This document shows, piece after piece, positions 5,620-7,764 of a DNA stretch of 7,764 bases. A program made the position numbers and the translations under genes. Position 1 is the first letter of the stretch, and each line of letters begins with the position of its first letter. The stretch comes from JBHPCZ01 sp042573625 (GTDB lineage: Bacteria > Desulfobacterota > Desulfobacteria > Desulfobacterales > UBA11574), in NCBI GenBank assembly GCA_042573625.1, contig JBHPCZ010000143.1, positions 1 to 7,764 of the forward strand. Direction: 5' to 3'. The notes below the pieces were generated by a model. The model saw only the letters and a list, made by a program, of their open reading frames with translations, had not been told where the DNA came from and ran no database searches.

Positions 5620-7127
5620 TGGCGCAACAGAAAACAAAAATACTTGTCGTTGACGATGAATACGGCATGCGGGAAGGTTGCCGGAAAGTACTCAATCACG
5701 AAGGCTATGAGGTGGTTACCGCCCCTGACGGCCTGAGCGGATTGGAGGAATTTAAAAAACACGGCGATTTCTCCGCTGCCCTCATAGATTTGAAAATGCC
5801 GGGCATGGGCGGTATCGAACTGATCGAAAAGATTCGGTCAATGGACCAGGATGTGGTTTTACTGGTCATAACAGCCAATGTCTCCATTGAATCTGCTGTG
5901 GGAGCGACAAAACGAGGTGCCTTCGGATACATTTCCAAACCCTTTACGCCAGACGAATTGCTGCTTCCGATTCAACAGGGTCTGGAAATTCGCCGCCTTG
6001 AATTGGATGCCAGACGATTGCGCAAAGAACGCGAAGAGCGGCTGCTGGAGGTTGCACACGAACGTTCAAAAAGCAGCACGATTATTGACTGTCTCTCCGA
6101 TGCCGTGCTGGTAATTAATCTCGACCATCAGGTGGTGCTGATGAATGAGAAGGCCAGCACGGTGAATTCACTGTGGCTGGGCAAGGAAGTGCCTTTTCCC
6201 AGTGACTCATTGGGCAGCGGGGAACTTGAGGAAATACTTCTTGAAGCCGTAAATTCACGGACAGGACCCACCATCATCACCAGAGAGATGGTCATTAATC
6301 GAAAGACTTACATGGTAAACGCCAGCCCTGTCATTGAGCCGATGGGTTCCGTCATCGGCGGTGTTGCCGTGTTAAGAGATATATCTGAACTGAAAAACAT
6401 CGAAATTGCAAAATCTCTGTTCGTATCCATGGTGGCCCATGAGCTGAAAAATCCCCTTGCCGCCATTGAGGGTTATCTGGATCTCATTCTCAGCGGCGAT
6501 GCCGGTGATGATCCCGCTTACGTCCACAAGCTTCTTGAGCGTTCCAGGCTGAGGGCAAAAACGTCGCGGGAATTGATTACCGAAATTGTTACGCTGAGCT
6601 CCATTGAAACCGGCAAATTCTCGATATCAAGAAAGCCGCTCGACATTGTGCCGCTGCTCGCTGATTGCGTTCGCGAAAACAAGGAGAAAGCATCGGAAAA
6701 AGAGATCCGTCTCATATTCAATCGTTCAGCTGCATCGCAAACGCTGACAGCTCTTGCAGATGAAAAGGCCTTGCACAGTATTTTTCGAAACCTCATCGAT
6801 AATGCTATTAAATATACACCGGCTCTTGGAAAGGTAAGCATCGATGTAAAGCCTGATGGCGGCAGCATACGGGTCACCGTTGCGGACAATGGTATGGGTA
6901 TCGATGAAAACGAGCAGGAAAATATCTTTGAAGAGTTTTATCGGATCAGAAACGCGCATACCGCTGATATCCCAGGTACCGGACTCGGTCTCAGCCTGGC
7001 GAACAACCTGGTCAAGATGCATAATGGTCGAATTGATGTTGACTCAGCCCCGGGTCAAGGCACTGTTTTTTCGGTCAGTCTGCCCGCTATAAAGTCTGTG
7101 GATAAGGAATTAAACAGCTTGTCCTGA
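5619..7127 (+). CDS. Soluble hybrid REC-PAS-histidine kinase
   Basis: A 502-residue cytoplasmic signalling protein with an N-terminal receiver. REC spans about residues 7-122 (D12/D13, phosphoacceptor D57 in ALIDLKMP, T85, K107). A charged helical linker of about 122-150 is followed by a PAS domain at about 153-255 (from TIIDCLSDAVLVIN to VAVLRDISELK). The kinase core has HisKA with H274 (SMVAHELKNPL), N box N391-N395, G1 box DNGMG (423-427), F box FEEFYRI and G2 box GTGLGLSL (453-460). No transmembrane segment is visible, so any stimulus reaches the PAS from inside the cell or the REC from another kinase. The start ATG shares one base with the regulator's stop (TAATG), a sign of translational coupling. 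An N-terminal receiver lets an upstream phosphotransfer step tune this kinase. There is no HPt or DNA-binding output. The PAS ligand cannot be told; no obvious cofactor-binding residue was recognised. Confidence 0.93.
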   Translation: MAQQKTKILVVDDEYGMREGCRKVLNHEGYEVVTAPDGLSGLEEFKKHGDFSAALIDLKMPGMGGIELIEKIRSMDQDVVLLVITANVSIESAVGATKRGAFGYISKPFTPDELLLPIQQGLEIRRLELDARRLRKEREERLLEVAHERSKSSTIIDCLSDAVLVINLDHQVVLMNEKASTVNSLWLGKEVPFPSDSLGSGELEEILLEAVNSRTGPTIITREMVINRKTYMVNASPVIEPMGSVIGGVAVLRDISELKNIEIAKSLFVSMVAHELKNPLAAIEGYLDLILSGDAGDDPAYVHKLLERSRLRAKTSRELITEIVTLSSIETGKFSISRKPLDIVPLLADCVRENKEKASEKEIRLIFNRSAASQTLTALADEKALHSIFRNLIDNAIKYTPALGKVSIDVKPDGGSIRVTVADNGMGIDENEQENIFEEFYRIRNAHTADIPGTGLGLSLANNLVKMHNGRIDVDSAPGQGTVFSVSLPAIKSVDKELNSLS

Positions 7128-7222
7128 ACGGGTTGTCGCCCAAATCGCTTTTCTTTCACTTCACCAGGATTTATAGATAAAAAACATTTCAATGAGCGCT
7201 CAAAGAGATTTTTGTTTGGGCA

Positions 7223-7269
7223 ACAGGCCGTGAAGATATGACCCCAAGACACGCATCGCCCTGTTTTTT
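7223..7269 (+). terminator. Putative terminator of the signalling operon
   Basis: ACAGGCCG (7223-7230) pairs with CGCCCTGT (7257-7264) with one C-C mismatch, and a run of six T (7264-7269) follows directly. It lies about 95 bases after the last kinase's stop codon. The 26-nt loop is long, so it is moderately supported. A wider inverted repeat (GCCCAAA 7138-7144, TTTGGGC 7215-7221) and the palindrome TGAGCGCTCA (7193-7202) lie between the gene and this hairpin. Confidence 0.45.
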
Positions 7270-7313
7270 GGGCGGGCCATACATCCAGGTTTGCAGATGG
7301 GCGTGACGGGGTA

Positions 7314-7490
7314 TTATTCGTTTTTTGGGTTCCTTAAAAATGCATCCAACGCCTCAATGACAACCGCAGTGAGTTCGGTATTGTTTTTTGACGCATAAGC
7401 TTCAACTCTTTCAGCGAGTGTGCAAGGGATATGAACGTTGAATTCTTTGGTTATATCGGCGCATTGATCCTTAAACGTTTCGCTGGTCAT
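7314..7490 (-). CDS. Small ribbon-helix-helix (CopG/Arc-like) protein
   Basis: A 58-residue protein from ATG 7490, preceded by AGGTGG with 8-nt spacing; an upstream in-frame GTG at 7502 would place the same AGG directly against the start codon and is less likely. After a polar N-terminus comes a beta strand (FNVHIP, about residues 17-22). A helix (LAERVEAYASKNN), a short turn and a second helix (ELTAVVIEALDAFLR) follow. This is the ribbon-helix-helix arrangement of CopG/Arc/MetJ-type proteins, whose dimers pair the strands into a DNA-binding sheet. Such small proteins are often antitoxins or plasmid-type repressors, but no toxin ORF lies on either side: downstream is the end of the kinase operon and upstream about 270 bases with no clear partner. 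It could be an orphan antitoxin or a small stand-alone regulator. It is convergent with the signalling operon. Confidence 0.7.
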   Translation of the reverse strand: MTSETFKDQCADITKEFNVHIPCTLAERVEAYASKNNTELTAVVIEALDAFLRNPKNE

Positions 7491-7659
7491 ATTCAGTTCC
7501 ACCTTCCTTTATGATCATTTCGGACGGCATATTCATGCTGCCCCATCTTATTTTAACCTGACGGTTTGTTCAACTCTAAAAAAGCTGCATGGGATGAATT
7601 GCTGCATATTAATGATGGTCGGCCAGATAGATTGTTGATTTACATCAGAAATATAGTTA

Positions 7660-7684
7660 CGTCTCATTTTAAAAGAGGCGTTTT
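7660..7684 (+). terminator. Hairpin with T-run near the right edge
   Basis: CGTCTC (7660-7665) pairs with GAGGCG (7675-7680), including one T-G pair, around an A/T-only 9-nt loop, and TTTT follows on the plus strand. No plus-strand gene ends just before it. On the minus strand it lies directly after the small ORF at 7683-7754, so it may instead end transcription entering from the right edge, although its minus-strand tail is less T-rich. Confidence 0.4.
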
Positions 7685-7754
7685 AAACTTGACGTTTCAG
7701 CTTGACCGGCTGCAATTTGGGCGGTATAGGTTTTAAATCAGGACATTCAGACAT
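7683..7754 (-). CDS. Possible 23-codon ORF at the right edge
   Basis: From ATG 7754 to TAA 7683 the minus strand reads a short basic, proline-rich peptide beginning MSECPDLKPIPPK. An in-frame TAA at 7758-7760 shows that it is not the tail of a longer frame. Its ribosome binding site cannot be judged because the window ends 10 bases upstream; only GGAA-type bases are visible. A hairpin follows at once. It could be a tiny gene, a leader peptide, the frameshifted start of a lost gene, or chance. Function unknown. Confidence 0.2.
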   Translation of the reverse strand: MSECPDLKPIPPKLQPVKLKRQV

Positions 7755-7764
7755 TTCTTATTCC

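Noticed and set aside
7125..7244. A second selenocysteine read-through at the TGA ending the REC-PAS-kinase (open for about 38 codons afterwards)
   Set aside because: The kinase domain is complete before the TGA, the following codons show no domain, Cys-rich motif or suitable SECIS stem, and the open stretch is short enough to be chance.
7055..7252. A 65-codon minus-strand ORF covering the kinase 3' end and the intergenic region
   Set aside because: It spans the end of the kinase and the probable terminator region, with no ribosome binding site or domain; it is most likely chance.

Overview
The window looks like a chromosomal piece from an anaerobic, probably sulfate-reducing or related, member of the Desulfobacterota (former Deltaproteobacteria). 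Three things suggest this: a heterodisulfide-reductase-type iron-sulfur protein that appears to contain selenocysteine, a sigma-54-type promoter, and a multi-kinase signalling operon with Cache, HAMP and PAS domains. The assignment is inference from gene content. No rRNA, tRNA, CRISPR array or intact insertion sequence was seen.

Left part (1-2016). The window opens in the 3' end of a plus-strand gene whose product ends in an ACT domain (1-285). About 350 bases without a convincing gene follow. A hairpin terminator at 631-671 then closes a minus-strand gene at 700-2016. That gene is the most interesting object here. Two apparent ORFs lie in the same frame, separated by a single TGA (1288-1290). 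Read through, they give a 438-residue HdrD-like protein with two 4Fe-4S ferredoxin motifs followed by two CCG (cysteine-rich) domains. The TGA falls where a cysteine is expected, in a TE(U)GH motif. A stem-loop starting about 10 nt after it matches the bacterial SECIS layout. About 120 bp upstream of its start codon is a TGGCAC-N5-TTGC sigma-54 promoter, so the gene is probably controlled by an enhancer-binding activator.

Middle (2017-3178). A gene-poor stretch holds the sigma-54 promoter, several dyads (the most elaborate at 2320-2387) and a short orphan coding-like fragment. An ORF for a small, beta-rich, probably once-exported protein follows (2557-2976); it seems to have lost its normal start and signal peptide.

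Right part (3179-7127). Three plus-strand genes form a signalling operon: a membrane Cache-HAMP histidine kinase, a single-domain response regulator, and a soluble REC-PAS-histidine kinase whose start codon overlaps the regulator's stop. None has a DNA-binding or enzymatic output domain, so the set resembles a phosphorelay whose final output is encoded elsewhere. A putative terminator follows. A convergent minus-strand gene then encodes a 58-residue ribbon-helix-helix protein with no visible toxin partner. The right edge holds a hairpin terminator and a possible 23-codon ORF.
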